Source: Theropithecus gelada
Lineage: Eukaryota > Chordata > Mammalia > Primates > Cercopithecidae
Assembly: GCF_003255815.1 (NCBI RefSeq)
Contig: NC_037689.1
Span: forward strand, 27,693,527-27,757,526
Direction: 5' to 3'
Length of the DNA stretch: 64,000 nt
Below, in pieces: positions 26,046 to 38,602 of the stretch; the first letter of the stretch is position 1, and every line of letters starts with the position of its first letter. Made by a program: the position numbers and the translations under genes. The notes beneath the pieces were generated by a model. It saw only the letters and a list, made by a program, of their open reading frames with translations, was not told where the DNA came from and ran no database searches.

Positions 26046-27949
26046 ATGCCTTTATGCTACAGTATAAACACAAAACAGTCGGAGTCCAGTGATAATTCAA
26101 ATGTCACATGTGAAAATTTGTTGGATGGGACTGAAGAAGTGCTTAATAGGGATAATTAAAACGTCAAATACCTTTACAAGGTAACAAGAAGAATTGGAAA
26201 TAAACGAGCCATGGAGGCAAGTCAAGAAACAGGAAGAAGAGAAAACAGAATAAATCCAAATAAATCTAAAAATAGGATATGATCAATATAAGAGCAGAAA
26301 TTAGTGAAACAGAGAAAAAACAGTTGAGCTAATTACCAAAATGAAAGCTAGTTTATTGAAAAGCTTAATAATATAAACAAACTTCTGGTAAGACTGACTA
26401 AGTAAGAGTGACAAATAATGAAAGCAGATAGTCTTTAAATAAAAAGAGGAAAATCATTTTTAAGATAACAAATAAAACAAAGTTACAAAAAATACAAAAG
26501 ACTATTTTAACAGTATAAGCCCTGGTATTAAAAAAGGAAATTGAAATAGTTGAGAAAAAAAAAAAAAAGCAACTTTACACAAAGAAATAAATAAACTAAA
26601 AGCTATTAGTAGTATTGAAAGAGTCACTAAAAATCTCCCACACAAAAACTCACCACCCAAGATAATTTTCACAAATATTTTAGTAATTCCACTTATTGAA
26701 GTTTTGAAGTTTTCTTCTGATAATATAAAATTAGAGAAAGCTACCCAAATCCTTTTGTATGGCTAGTTTAACACTCATATCAAAAGTATAGAGTGTACAT
26801 CAGAAAATTATAAATCAAATTCATTTATGAACATAGATGTAGACATCCTAAGTGAAATATTTACAAACCAAACTTACTAAAATAGTAGCTATTCTTAGAA
26901 TATACAATATATTCCACTATAATAGAATTGCCATTTTTAAAAGGTTTCTTTTAAGATTAAAAATGTGTTATTTCCAAAATTGAGTATGTATTTAAAAATA
27001 TATTACTTTTCAGAGCACATTAATTGTAAGAGAAGAATCATATAACCTGCTGTGGAAATGCCAATTGATTATTTGGCAATAATCAATATTTATGAACAAA
27101 AGAAAACATTTTTAAAAACTAAGAAAAAACTGGGAATTGCAAGTAATTCATACCATCTGATAATGACTGCATGCTTAAAAATCTCTCCTCAACGCTGCAT
27201 TTACAAAAAAGATGTTAGACTCATTTCCTGTAAAATCATGAATGGGAACAAAAGTTTATACCAACAGTGTTCATCCTTGCACTGGACGTCAATGGACCAT
27301 ACCATGGTACAAGTTATAAAGGAAATGAAAACTACAAGTATTGAAAGGAAAGAGAGAAAATGGTCATGATTTGTAGATAATGTCACCATTTTTATGGAAA
27401 CCATGTAATTTAACAGAAAAGCTACTAGAAATAATAGGGAATCCAAAAAGATGGCTGAACATATAATCAATGTACAAAAAAGATCGACATTCTTTTATAC
27501 CAGGAGTAGAAAATGTAATTGAAGATAACATTTGCAAAATAATAATAATAATTAATTAACACATAATGCTCAAAGTCTTTAATAAAGCTATTATTAGATC
27601 TCAACAAGTAAAGAACTATGCTTGTTTACAAATGAGATAACATGAGCTTGGAAGATGTTTATTTTTCCTCAAATCAACATTTAAATAGATACAATTCCCA
27701 GCAAAGACAGAAGAATGTTGCAGATTTTGATACATTGATTTCGTATTGTATATGAAAGAATAAATTCTACGAAAAGCAACGGGAATGTTGAAGATGAAAA
27801 ATATATAGGCGTTCGTACTATTTGAGTCATACTTTATCTTGCAGGAATGGATCAGGAAATCAAGGGGACCAAATATAAAGCCCTTGGATTGGCTGATGTA
27901 TATATGATGAATTTTAAAAGCTTGTACTATTTTTTGCGGGGTTGAGGGA

Positions 27950-28290
27950 GTTGTCTGGCCCCTTCAAGATTTGCTTTTCCTCATCTCCACTCCTCTCTGC
28001 TGTGGAAGGTAAGTAAACAGGTTCACTCCTGCCTTCTGGTTGCTCCTGGGTTTCAGCCAAGGAAGACACGGGCATATAATCTGGAGGACAGAAGGCGAGT
28101 AAGGCCTGTATATATGACCTCCAGTTCCCTCCCTAGTAGGTAGGTCCAGTTCAACCTCAGTGGGCATCAGCAACTTCACATAAGGGCTCCACTATCCTGT
28201 GTTGGTGCCCTATATCCTGTCCCCATCTTTATTACATTTCTCAAGTTACATGCCATTTATCCCTATTGGCGTCCTGGCTGACACCACAAA
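27950..28290. other. Unassigned block inside the L1 region
   Basis: GC-richer segment (tgttggtgccctatatcctg) that resembles the tail of some interspersed repeat I cannot name. It is not L1-like. Confidence 0.35.
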
Positions 28291-28312
28291 TCATTGGGAA
28301 AGAATACATTGT

Positions 28313-28606
28313 AGCTGGGCGTGGTGGCTCACGCCTGTAATCCCAGCACTTTGGGAGGCCAGGAGGGCGGATCACAAGGTCAGCAGTTTGAGACCAGCCT
28401 GGCCAACACGGTGAAACTCAGTATCTACTAAAATTACAAAAATTAGCTGGGCATTGTGGTGTGCGCCTGTAATCCTAGCTACTCAGTGAGCTAAGGTAGG
28501 AGAATTGCTTGTACCTGGGAGGCACAGGTTGCAGTAAGCTGAGGCCGCACCACTGCACCCCAGCCTGGGCGACAGAGCAAGACTCTGTTTCAAAAAAAAA
28601 AAAAAA
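28313..28606 (+). mobile_element. Alu (AluS-like)
   Basis: Full-length forward Alu with a 15-base A tail, inserted in the decayed L1 region. Confidence 0.95.
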
Positions 28607-28959
28607 TTGTTTCTTTCATGTGTCAAAAGCAATGTTCCCCTATTGGGGAAAAAAATAACATGAGATTCCTACCTCATTCTGTATATAAAAATAAACTCTG
28701 CATGGATTAAAAAATGTCTGTATGAACAATGAAATTCTGATACTTACAGAAAAATATGCAGGAAAATGTTGTGATATTGGGGTAGAACAGGATTTCTTTA
28801 ACAGGTACTACTTAGGAGAAACTGTTAGAAAGAAAAATATGTTGATGGCATTTTGCTACATTAAAACTAATGGTTTTATTTCAATCAAAACCAGGAATGA
28901 TGGGTGGGGGCCAGTGGGAGAAGATATTTACAACATGTAAAACTGAAAATGGTTGAGTT

Positions 28960-29090
28960 TGTTTTTATTTTTTAGAGATGGGAGTTTTGCTGTTGCCCCA
29001 GGCTGGTCTTGAACTCCTGAGCTCAAGAGATCCTCTGTCTCAGCCGTTTGAGTAGCTGAGACCACAGGTTGCACCACTGTGTCTGGCTTA
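28960..29090 (-). mobile_element. Alu monomer / partial Alu
   Basis: A single reverse arm (tttttagagatgggagtttt ... caccactgtgtctggctta). Confidence 0.75.
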
Positions 29091-29419
29091 CGGTTGACTA
29101 TTTAAACCAGAGCATTCTCCCCTGTGTGCCTGTGTGTCTTCGATGGGTTATTAGGGAGTTGAAACGTGGGGCCCTACGAAGGCTGGGATAGACTAAGACA
29201 CACACCTCTAGCAACACCTTTTTACACCACTGTAAATAGTCTCAGCAGAGAATGTGCCAAGCTATCATTATCTTCTATTTTGCATAATATGCAATAAAAC
29301 TGAGATGCACTAGAGTAAATAATACAAGGGAGCCCATAAGAAAATGACAGTCCACTCCAGTAAAAAATGATATGATGAAAATGTTTGTATGTAATACACT
29401 CTGAATATTCCTCCATATC

Positions 29420-30050
29420 ACTAAATATTATCCTGTAATGCCATTTTAACAGCTGGTATTCAATGTTTCTATTGTATCTCTAATTATATAATGGATTCTA
29501 TGTTGTTAAAAATATTGGTTACTTAATGCAGGAATAGAAAACAAAATATCACATGTTCTTGCTTATAAGTGGGAGCTAAACACTGAGTACACATGGACAT
29601 AAATATGGGAACACTCCACACTAGGGACTACTAGAAGGGAAGGAAGACGGGGTCGTGGTTTGAAAAACTACCTGTTGGGTACCATGCTCGATACCTGGGT
29701 AATGGAATCTATACCCCAAACTTCAACATCACACAGTATTCCCATGTAGCAAACCTGCACATGTACCCCTGTGTCTAAAATAAAATTGAAATGTTTTTAA
29801 TTTTTTTTTTTTTGCTATCATAAAACACATAACAATGAACATCCATATACATGCATTCTTCTGCACTTTCCCAGTTACATCCTATGGATAAAATTCCTTG
29901 AAGTGCAATATATTCCTGGCTCACATTTCAGGCATTTGTTTAATACTACACTACCTACTGCTGCGTAGTCTCCCGAAAAGATGTGTGACAATCTGTGTAT
30001 CCTCCAGTACTGCATGAGTGGGCATTTTCCCCATCCACAGCTAACGGGGT
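29420..30050 (-). mobile_element. Old L1M fragment split by a younger L1 tail
   Basis: 29420-29525 and 29812-30050 read as reverse L1M: gctatcataaaacacataac, aatgaacatccatatacatg, gcatgagtgggcattttccc. The first piece is weak. Confidence 0.5.
29527..29800 (+). mobile_element. L1 (L1PB/L1PA-age) 3' end
   Basis: atcacatgttcttgcttata, aactacctgttgggtaccat, cacatgtacccctgtgtcta: a 5'-truncated L1 3' UTR. Confidence 0.88.
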
Positions 30051-30844
30051 GATAAATAACAGTGACTTTTAAGAGATGGAAGAGGAAATAATTTACAAAG
30101 TACCATGGCTGCAGAGAAAACTGCAGTCTCCCTTTCAAAGAGAAAAAGGAAACAACAGGTCTACCATCCATGCTGTGACTCACATAAATTTGACAGATAA
30201 TGATTGTCAGCTATACTTTCTGTGTTGCTTTCTTTAGCAGCTTGGAAGAGCCAAGTGGAAAACACAACCCTTGCCAGTCAATAGAGTACTATTAGCCATG
30301 CACAGAGAAGGTCAGCAAGTCACTCCATCAAGCAGAAAAGGCTGGAAATCGGTGTATAGGGCAGAGAGTCCACATTGCAGGCAGGAGGTACCCTTGAGGT
30401 CTGAGCTGGCAGAGAAACTATACGAGAAACAAGCTTAGTTGGATCCTTCCATTGATGCTTGATTTTGCCTTGTACATATTTCACTACCTAGAAAGACTAA
30501 TAGGCATCCAATATAATAGTAGTTGCTCCAAAACATTAAATTCACCAATGTATGATTGCTTTTCAATAAGGGCTTCATGTGTCCTTATTTTTGAAGAGTA
30601 TCTCTCTTTGCATTATGTGATAATAAACAATATGTTTAAGAGTTTCATTTCTGTGACAAAAAGAATGCTTTGCTTACTTCACGGGTCTCACACCAGGGCA
30701 GGCGGTAATTGAAGAAGTCAAAGCAAAATCATGTACCCATGTGCAAGCCAGAGTTTTACAGTAAAATGTTTAAAAAAAAAAACTATTTTGGCTTAAATGC
30801 ACAGTTTTCAATGTATATGCTAACTGTGGGGGAAAGAAAGATAC

Positions 30845-30846
<2 letters not shown>
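30051..30846. other. Intronic sequence, no recognised element
   Basis: Nothing recognised. Confidence 0.5.
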
Positions 30847-30875
<29 letters not shown>

Positions 30876-31167
30876 GAGACACAGTGTCTTGCTCTGTTGC
30901 CCAGGCTGGAGTGCAGTGATGTGATTACAGCTCACTGAAGCCTGGCCCTCCTGGGCTCAAGCGATCCTCCCACCTCAGCCTCCCCAGTCACTGAGACTAC
31001 AGGTACGTGCCATCACACTCAGCTAATTTTTTAGGTTTTTTTTTTTTTGTAGAGATGGAGGTTTCGCCATGTTGCCCAGACTGGTCTCATACTCCTGGGC
31101 TCAAGTGATTCTCCTTCCTCAGCCTCTCCAAACACTGGGATTACAGGCATCAGCCACCAGGCTTGGC
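30847..31167 (-). mobile_element. Alu (AluJ-like) with a long poly-T
   Basis: Full-length reverse Alu with a roughly 28-base T run and a second T-run in the linker. Confidence 0.95.
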
Positions 31168-32883
31168 CCCAAATCTTTAAAATATTCCCTATGCCGCTTT
31201 TCATTTTTAAAAATGCCAATCTTGATTGGATTTTCCCTCACTCCTTCATCTCCTTCATATAACAATGTTAGATATTTTACCATTTTGGCACTCCACATGA
31301 AACCCTCTGAAACAGAGAAAAGCCCCAATGTAAATACAATTATTGTTGTTGTTGCTATTAAAAAAAAGCCATCCATGGAGGTATAAAGCTTACCTAAAGC
31401 AAACATAATTTTGACACCAAGCTTTCCTTTTTAAGACTGTGTGCTTTAACGTTTTCCTACTAAAACTCTGTTGCTAGTAGCATTAATTCTGTTTCATGCA
31501 CTCACAATAAATCATAGAAGGCCCACTTTCCTGCCTCATAAAACTGGCAACAATGATGTTAATTGTGCATGAAAAATATATTAAAACTGTAAATCACCTC
31601 TGTTTTCGAGCAGGATGCAAGAAACAAATGTAAAGTAACAAACCAACTACTGTTTCTTTTGCCCATATTTGGCCAGAGGCCATTATTTTAAAAACAAAAA
31701 ATTACAGCCCACTTTCATCAATTAGGCCTTATTCTTTGGCTAATGAATCTAATCAAGAACATGTAAAATGTATCCCCAATCCCATGGTAATGACCACTGA
31801 TTAATTTTGTTAATAGTGGTGGAAGGTTCTTTTTACGGTACATTCTTGCGAGGATTCATATATGTGGACAATTTTGTGCCAACTGTGTATAAAAGAACCA
31901 AAACATTTCTTTTTGATGCTTTCCTCTTACTATAATTATGGCATAGTGTTTGTCACTTCCTAATGGCTACAGCAAAATTCTGCTTTCTATTCCAAGCAAT
32001 AGTAAATAGATGTTTTTCTGCAAAGATGAAAATATTATCTTTTATTTTTAAATATACCTATGGATACTCTTTTAGAGTCTTGCCATGCCCATCAATTTCA
32101 GAGAATACCACCGATAAATAATATTTTGCAGCCTAACTTAGAAAGCAGAAACAAACATAAACCGTATTTACCAAAAGACTATTCATGCATTAAAAAAAAA
32201 AAAGAAACTGGGACAAAGATCTCCTGTCTTCCCTGTATATGTTACTCTCCCCTTCTTTAAATGTTCCATGTCTTGATAAATTAGCATGGCATGCTAATCA
32301 TCTGATAAACTAATCCAATGGTCAACTTGTTCCATATCTAATCCATTCTCACTTCTTTGATGGCTCTTGGAAATGAGATGGCCATATGCTAAATAAATAA
32401 GTCTTTGGTGTTCAGAAATTCAGGCAGTGTGCCAAGATAATATAGGGGCCAATCACCCCTCTGCAGAATAAATCAAATTACACCCTCTAGATGTCTGCTT
32501 AGGCTGAATCAAGCAAGTTAACAAATAACTGGCAATCTCTGAGTCATTAATCTCAAAAGGCAAATCAGAGCTTGTCACTTTGCTGCTTAAAAATGTTCCT
32601 TCATGGGACTCCAGCTGTCAACATGATAATTCCCAAACAGGATCGACGAGATAATGCATGCACACCAACATAGCTTTGGAGCACTTTGGGGATGGTCAAG
32701 AACTGTGCATTGTAGGACCTGTCCCTTTTCACTGTCCCATTGGTGCTCCGTGGCAATTTGGTGCCAAGCTGTCTGCACAAGCATTTGTTCAATCGCCCCA
32801 CGTTCTTCAGTGTTCCCCAAGCACAACAATTTTCTGATTCTCTTCTTCTATAGGCTTCCACAGTCTACCTAATGTTTTGTATA
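31168..32883. other. Repeat-poor intronic sequence
   Basis: 1.7 kb with no recognised mobile element. Candidate ground for conserved non-coding sequence. Confidence 0.5.
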
Positions 32884-33084
32884 CTTCAGTACTGTTCACA
32901 TTAGATCATTCTGAGGGGTGGAGGCTGTCCTATGCATTGTAAGATGTCTAGTGGCACCCCTGGCCTCCATTCTTTAGTTCCCAGTAACACGCTCCACACT
33001 CACAAGGAACAAAAATGTCTTTCCACATTGCCAAATGTACCCTGGAAGCAAACCTGTCCCCTCCCCAAAGTTGAGAACCATTGA
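32884..33084 (+). mobile_element. hAT-Charlie (MER20-like), copy 1 of 3
   Basis: cttcagtactgttcacatta ... ctatgcattgtaagatgtct ... gttgagaaccattga. Confidence 0.75.
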
Positions 33085-33132
33085 TATACACTAGGAATTA
33101 AAAATTAAGTAAGACAATGCTTTGACTTAGAG

Positions 33133-33345
33133 CAGGGTTTCACAACATCAGCACTGTGGGCATTTTGGGGCCGGATGATTATGTTTGTTGTGAGGGCGGT
33201 CCTGTGCACTGCAGGAGGTTTAGCAGCATCCTCTGCCTTCTAGATGTCAGGAGCACACACTGCCCGGATTGGATAATCCAAAATATCTCCAGACATTGCT
33301 GACACCCCCTTGCCCAGTTGAATCTAGAATCAGCAAGTAAAAAAC
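33133..33345 (+). mobile_element. hAT-Charlie (MER20-like), copy 2 of 3
   Basis: cagggtttcacaacatcagc ... tcctgtgcactgcaggaggt ... ctccagacattgctgacacc. Confidence 0.8.
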
Positions 33346-33370
33346 AATTACACATATACGATATGGAGCC

Positions 33371-33590
33371 AAGTTTCTCAATATCAGAACGCTGACATTT
33401 TGGACTAGATAGTTCTCTGCTGTGTGAGTCATTCTTCCGCATTGTACGATGTTCAGCAGCATCTCTGGCCACCTCCCACTCCATGTCAGTAGCACCTCCC
33501 CAGTTGTGACAACCAACAATATCTCTAGACATTGTCAAATGTCCCTTACAGTGGATCCAAAATTGCTCTCAGTCAAGAATCTCTGCTCTG
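33371..33590 (+). mobile_element. hAT-Charlie (MER20-like), copy 3 of 3
   Basis: aagtttctcaatatcagaac ... gcattgtacgatgttcagca ... gttgtgacaaccaacaatat. Confidence 0.8.
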
Positions 33591-34011
33591 CCTAATAATA
33601 TTCTTCCACATCTTCAAAATGCCATTGGAAATATCTCCACAACTGCTAAACCCATCTGAGAGCTCCAGATAGAGTTGGCTGCTCTGTCTTCCCCCAACAA
33701 CTTGGACTCATCCCTCCTTTATTCACCCTTGCCCGAGTCCAGCATCATTGCTCCCTTTAGGTCCCCAAGGTCATGTCAGTTCCTCAAGGCAGCTATTCAG
33801 ACATGTGGATCAGCAGCTAGAATACTTGGCTCACTGAGTGATGAGGGATGGTTGTGAGTTCTCCTAAGACGGTAAAAATGGAGACAGGAGGGCATTCATT
33901 GTGTCAAAAGCAGCAGTTGAGTTTCGAACATGGTAAGTTTAAAACGTCTCTAAGGTGGTTCTGTTTGTAAGAGACTGGGGGAGCAACTGAGATTGAGACA
34001 TAGAAACAGAC

Positions 34012-34345
34012 CATCACCACAATCATTATTATCACCATAGATTATCATCACAATTATTGTTATCTTCATTGCTATCATCATCATAACCATCACCATCACC
34101 ATCATCATCACCATCATCATCACCATCACCTTCGCCATCCTCATCATCATCATGATCAACATCACCATCACCATCATCACCTTCACCATCCTCGCCATCA
34201 TTATCAAAATCACCATCACCTTCACCATCCTCATCATCACCATCATCATCATCGCCATCATCATCATCATCACCATAACCACCACCATCATCATCACTAT
34301 CACCATCACCATCCTCATCATCATCATAACCATCATCATCATCTA
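34012..34345. repeat. CAT/CAC trinucleotide microsatellite
   Basis: About 330 bases of catcatcaccatcaccat-type triplets with ttc, gcc and aac variants. Confidence 0.95.
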
Positions 34346-34754
34346 GTAGTAGTAGTGTATAATTGTGTATATTTATTCATCTTTTGATTGATTGTGTTCT
34401 TTGGCCACTGGGCTGACAGTGTTTTGTTTACACTGATTTGATTTTAAAGATCTACAGCTAACAATTCCTTGTTGCACATGCACCTCCTAATTTAACTGAA
34501 CACATATATACTTTGCAGCTATTTCATCTTGAAGGTCACTTCAGAAAATTATCTTGCATAAGCCATATGGAGCATGGTTTTGAAAACAGGCTTTTATCAT
34601 TTTTTTCTAATTGGTTTTTAATGGCAGAAAGGAGTATCTGTTTACATGTGGATTAAAAAATATTTCATGTCCAATTTTCTGTTTCATGGATATGTACATA
34701 TATAAAAATTTTGCCATCAATATCACCTCTAAGGTCACTAAAAGGCAAACTGTT

Positions 34755-34855
34755 GGAATCTATACCCAGATTTTGAGTCACTGGAAGCCTGGATAGAGCC
34801 CAGGAATCTGCATTTGGAAAAAATTCATAGCCAGTTTGAAAACAATTGCTGTCTG
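34755..34855 (+). mobile_element. hAT-Charlie fragment (MER5A-like)
   Basis: gagcccaggaatctgcattt then agccagtttgaaaacaattg resembles the right half of a MER5A-type element. Confidence 0.45.
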
Positions 34856-34937
34856 ACATGGAACTTCTGTGCTCTTCCATTGATGTCTACATGGTAACTA
34901 GAAAATCCCCACGCGACTTCATGAAGCTAGTCCTTTA

Positions 34938-35100
34938 CATCAGGGGTCAGAAAACTTTTTAAAATAAAGGGTAAGATAGTGCATATTGTAGACTTTACAG
35001 GCCATATGGTCTCTTTTGCAACTACTCAACTTCACCTTTGTAGTGTGAAAGCAGACACAGACAATACTTAAATAAAAGGACTTATTTGTGTTCCATTAAA
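34938..35100 (+). mobile_element. hAT-Charlie non-autonomous element
   Basis: Starts with the hAT-type end caggggtcagaaaac, then gccatatggtctcttttgca and actactcaacttcacctttg. The far end is lost. Confidence 0.7.
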
Positions 35101-35479
35101 CCCTTTGGCAAAAACAGCAGTGTGATAGATTTAGTCTATGGGTTATGCTGTCCACCTTTGTTTCCCATCTCTAAAAGGAGGTCAGACCCCCTTTTAGCTA
35201 AATACTTGTCCTGGTTGAGCTTCTCAGTGTTCATAAGAGCACATCTGTCAATATTCTCTCTAGCTCGACTGATGACTGAAGGATCCTGCCCTGCAATTAA
35301 CTGACCATGCAGTGACTACACTTCATACACTTCATACAGTTGGCTGAGTGCAGGACTTCAAATTCACTGTCATTTGGTTTCTTTAACAACACTTAGCTAA
35401 GAGAATCGATATTAATGTCAGGCTCTAGACTTCAGCCTTGAATGTGCTCCTCTCTCTGTCTGAAATGACTCTCCTCCCA
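35101..35479. other. Intronic sequence, no recognised element
   Basis: Nothing recognised. Confidence 0.5.
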
Positions 35480-35745
35480 GCAATTTGGTCAGTTACTGAT
35501 TCTACAAATTTCTCCTTAGTGCATTTTCACCCTCTCAGTCTGGGACACCTGCTCCTCCCAGATGTTCTTACATCTCCCCAACTTGTTGCATCATTGCATT
35601 GATTACACTAAATGATGACTCCAGTTAGTTGTGCATTTTCCCCCATATGGTCTGCAAGCAAAGTGATGGAATGACATTTAGCAAAGTGGCTGGACAATTA
35701 GAATAGGTTCAATAAATATTCACCGAGTGAATAAATAAATGAATA
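35480..35745 (+). mobile_element. L2 3' end (probable)
   Basis: Ends aggttcaataaatattcacc then gagtgaataaataaatgaat, typical of the L2 tail. The upstream part is diverged. Confidence 0.55.
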
Positions 35746-37189
35746 AACTACATGTTTGTTAATGCCTGGGGCCCATACGGAAGAAAACGTTAGCAAACAA
35801 TCCAATGACACTTAATGTCATAAGGATGTTAGTGGTGCCTACGTGGACTTACAGAGCTGCACAAGAATTGAAGACCAGGTTGTATCACCAGCCTGAGAAC
35901 TCACTCACAGCACAGTCTCACAAAGAAGTCTACTGAGCAGAAAGAGCAGGCTGACTCAGTAGGACCTCCTTTGCTTTTTGAAGAATTCCTTGTGAAAGAA
36001 CTGGAAGCTCTTTTATCAGCCACTTGCCTAATGTTCTACAATGAAACTATTCCCAAACTTTCACCCTGCTAAAGGCTTAGGCTGAAATTTGGCCAAATTT
36101 ATGTTCACCAGATCAGCTCCCCAAATTGGCTTTTCCTTCAGTAAACCTAACCTTTCAGTTATAACTCTTAAAAGAGATGGCAAAAACAGCATGTTACACC
36201 CAGTCCTAAACAGCCTAATTCATTTGAGGTCACGTTTCCCATCTGGCATTAAATCTCAGACTATCTCTGATTTGCCACCAGCTGACAGCTTCCAGACCCA
36301 GGAGTGTCCCAGGAGGGTGACTCCCAACACAGAACTGCCTGGATAACGTCCTAATAGAAATATCCTCATCTGTTCCTGTCACTTTATCTCTATATGTCAC
36401 TAAGAGCTACAGCTGCTTACAAACCAACAACAACAGCAACTAATACACAAGTTTTCTCATTTCTGAATGTCCAAGTTCCTCTTTTCAGATGAAAAAAGGA
36501 AATATTCTAGGTAAGGTTTTGCCCCCAAGTTCATCTCCTCTTCCATGAAGCAGCCATGCCATTCTTTCTTGTTTGGTACTATTTGTAACATGAGCAATGA
36601 CAATGGACATCAATGAGTTTTGCTTACCTAGCATTCAATTTTCCTCTGGGGAGCAATCTTACTTGCATCTACCCTAAGCCTATTGGACTTACCCAATCTC
36701 TTCCCAATTCTGAAGAGTACACATAACCCAAGCAGTCCATATCAACCCAAGTGTCTCCTTCCACTGGATATAGACATTGCTTGGCATGTAACTACAATTA
36801 GGCCAATACACATAGTTGCAAAGACAATGTGCTTCTCTGAGAAAAGGATGACATACTAGGAAATGCTGTTGACTGCCTACTACCACACACGGACAGCCTC
36901 TCTAAGAAAGCCAAAAGAAGAAGAAACATGGCGCCAAAGTGCCAGGTTCCTAAGGGCAATGATTAGACCTGAGGACACCATTTTCAAAACTAAATGCACT
37001 GCTAGTAAATGGAACCCGCAAATCTCTTCTTTTCCCTGAAGTGAATTCAACCTGAATTTCTTTCACTCGCCAACTAATTGTTCCTAAGTAATTAAGGATT
37101 GTAAAATCTCAAAATATATATCCCTCCAATGGAGACATAATATCTATGTAGAAGTTGGGTTACAATCTGGCCAATTTAAAACCCATGCC
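35746..37189. other. Repeat-poor intronic sequence
   Basis: Nothing recognised over about 1.4 kb. Confidence 0.5.
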
Positions 37190-37363
37190 TTTTTTTTAGA
37201 GACAAGGTCTTGCTCTGTCTCCCAGGCTCATAGCTGCCATGAGCTATGATTGCAATGGTGCTATCATAGCTCACTGCAGCCTTGACCTCCTGGCCTCAAG
37301 CAATCCTCCCACCTCAGCCTCCCAAGGAGCTGGGATTACAGGTGTGAGCTACTGTGCTCAGCT
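37190..37363 (-). mobile_element. Alu monomer (FLAM/AluJ-like) with local inverted duplication
   Basis: A single reverse arm. gagctatgat (37241-37250) and atcatagctc (37263-37272) are perfect inverted copies inside it. Confidence 0.7.
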
Positions 37364-37384
37364 GAAATCCTTGTTTTGCATATT

Positions 37385-37980
37385 GTGCCACATGAGTTAC
37401 TGACTGCTATGTAACCACCACAAACTTAACAGCTTCAAGTGATGTATTTATTTTATGACAGTTTTTGCATATCAGGAATCCAGGCAGAACCTTAGCAGGG
37501 TCCACTGCTTTGAAGTCTCTCACTGAGGAAGGTGTTGGTCTGAGCTGGAGTCTCATTTAATGCTGAATGACTGAGGAAGATTCGCTTCCAAGCTTATGTA
37601 GTTGTTGGCAGGATTCAATTCCCTGTGGACTGCTGGACTGAATGCCTCTGTTCCTTGCTGGCTGTTGTTTCAGAGGCAGCTCTGAGCTTCTTGCCATATG
37701 CACCTGTTCAACATGGCTGTTCTTTCATCAAAGCATGGAAACCAGGAATGCAATAAAAAGGGTATACTAGTAAGACGCAATTTATATGCTTATGTAACAT
37801 AATCATGGAAGTGGTGTTCCATTATCTCTATCATATTCCATGAGATAGAAGCAAATCCTATGTCCCACCTACACTCAAGGAGGAAGGACTTACACAAAGG
37901 CAGTATCTTTCACTTGGAAAATGCCAGCCTTGAGAGACTGGAATCCAAGACCTACTTCTCTGGTGAGCAGGGGAGATAGG
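37385..37980. mobile_element. Old interspersed repeat, family not assigned
   Basis: ctatgtaaccaccacaaact, gcatatcaggaatccaggca and ctgtgagcag-like wording resemble a common old repeat, but I cannot name it with confidence. Confidence 0.35.
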
Positions 37981-38147
37981 ACATAGTCTAAAGGCTAAAA
38001 ATGTGTCAGGGGAGCTTTGCCCTGGACAGCGCAGTAGGTACTGAGACAGGATTTTATGAACCAGAAATGCAGACATCACCTCTTCTGGTTTCTGGCATTC
38101 TTAGGCAGCATATGTATGCGGAATATACCTAATCCAGACTGCATTCA

Positions 38148-38602
38148 TTTCTGGGGCTTTGTAACTAATTACCAAAAACTTGGTGACTTGAAACAACAAG
38201 AACGTATTGTCTCACTGTTCTGGGGCAGAGTCCAAAATTAAGATGATTCCTTCTAGAGTCTCTGAAGGAAAATCCATTTCATGCTTCTGTCTTGGATTGA
38301 GTTGTTCTTAGTTCCCTGTGGTTTCCAACAGTGTTCCCCGGCTTAGGGATGAATCACTTCAATGTTTGCTTCCATCCTCACATGGTGTTCTCCCTGTTTC
38401 TGTCTTTATCGTTGTGTCTCTTCTTATAAGGACACCAATTATATTGGGTTTAGGATCTTCCCTAACACAGTACAAACTCATCTTACCTTGATTACATTTG
38501 CAGAAACCCTATTTTCAAATAAGGTGAAATTCCTAGGCACCAGGAGTTAAGACATTAACATCTTTTTTGAGACACACAATTCAACCATAACACAAGTCAA
38601 CT
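38148..38602 (-). mobile_element. MLT1-type LTR (ERVL-MaLR)
   Basis: Reverse LTR: gaaacaacaagaacgtattg, tgtctcttcttataaggaca, tgattacatttgcagaaacc, cacacaattcaaccataaca. Non-coding relic. Confidence 0.85.

Larger units (their letters stand above)
23646..28950 (+). mobile_element. Long decayed L1 (L1M), interrupted by two Alus
   Basis: Early part at 23.6-25.4 kb (gctgagaatttcccagaatg; tggattttatgtccagtgga). ORF2-like parts from 25.9 kb (agagcagaaattagtgaaac, gaaaagcttaataatataaa) to 28.95 kb (ggagaagatatttacaacat). All frames are broken. 27.9-28.3 kb fits L1 poorly and may be a different insertion. Extent is inferred. Confidence 0.6.

Noticed and set aside
33950..34342. 130-codon Met/Val-rich open frame
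   Set aside because: Product of the CAT/CAC microsatellite.
34012..34345. CRISPR-like array
   Set aside because: Triplet microsatellite without spacers, in a vertebrate genome.
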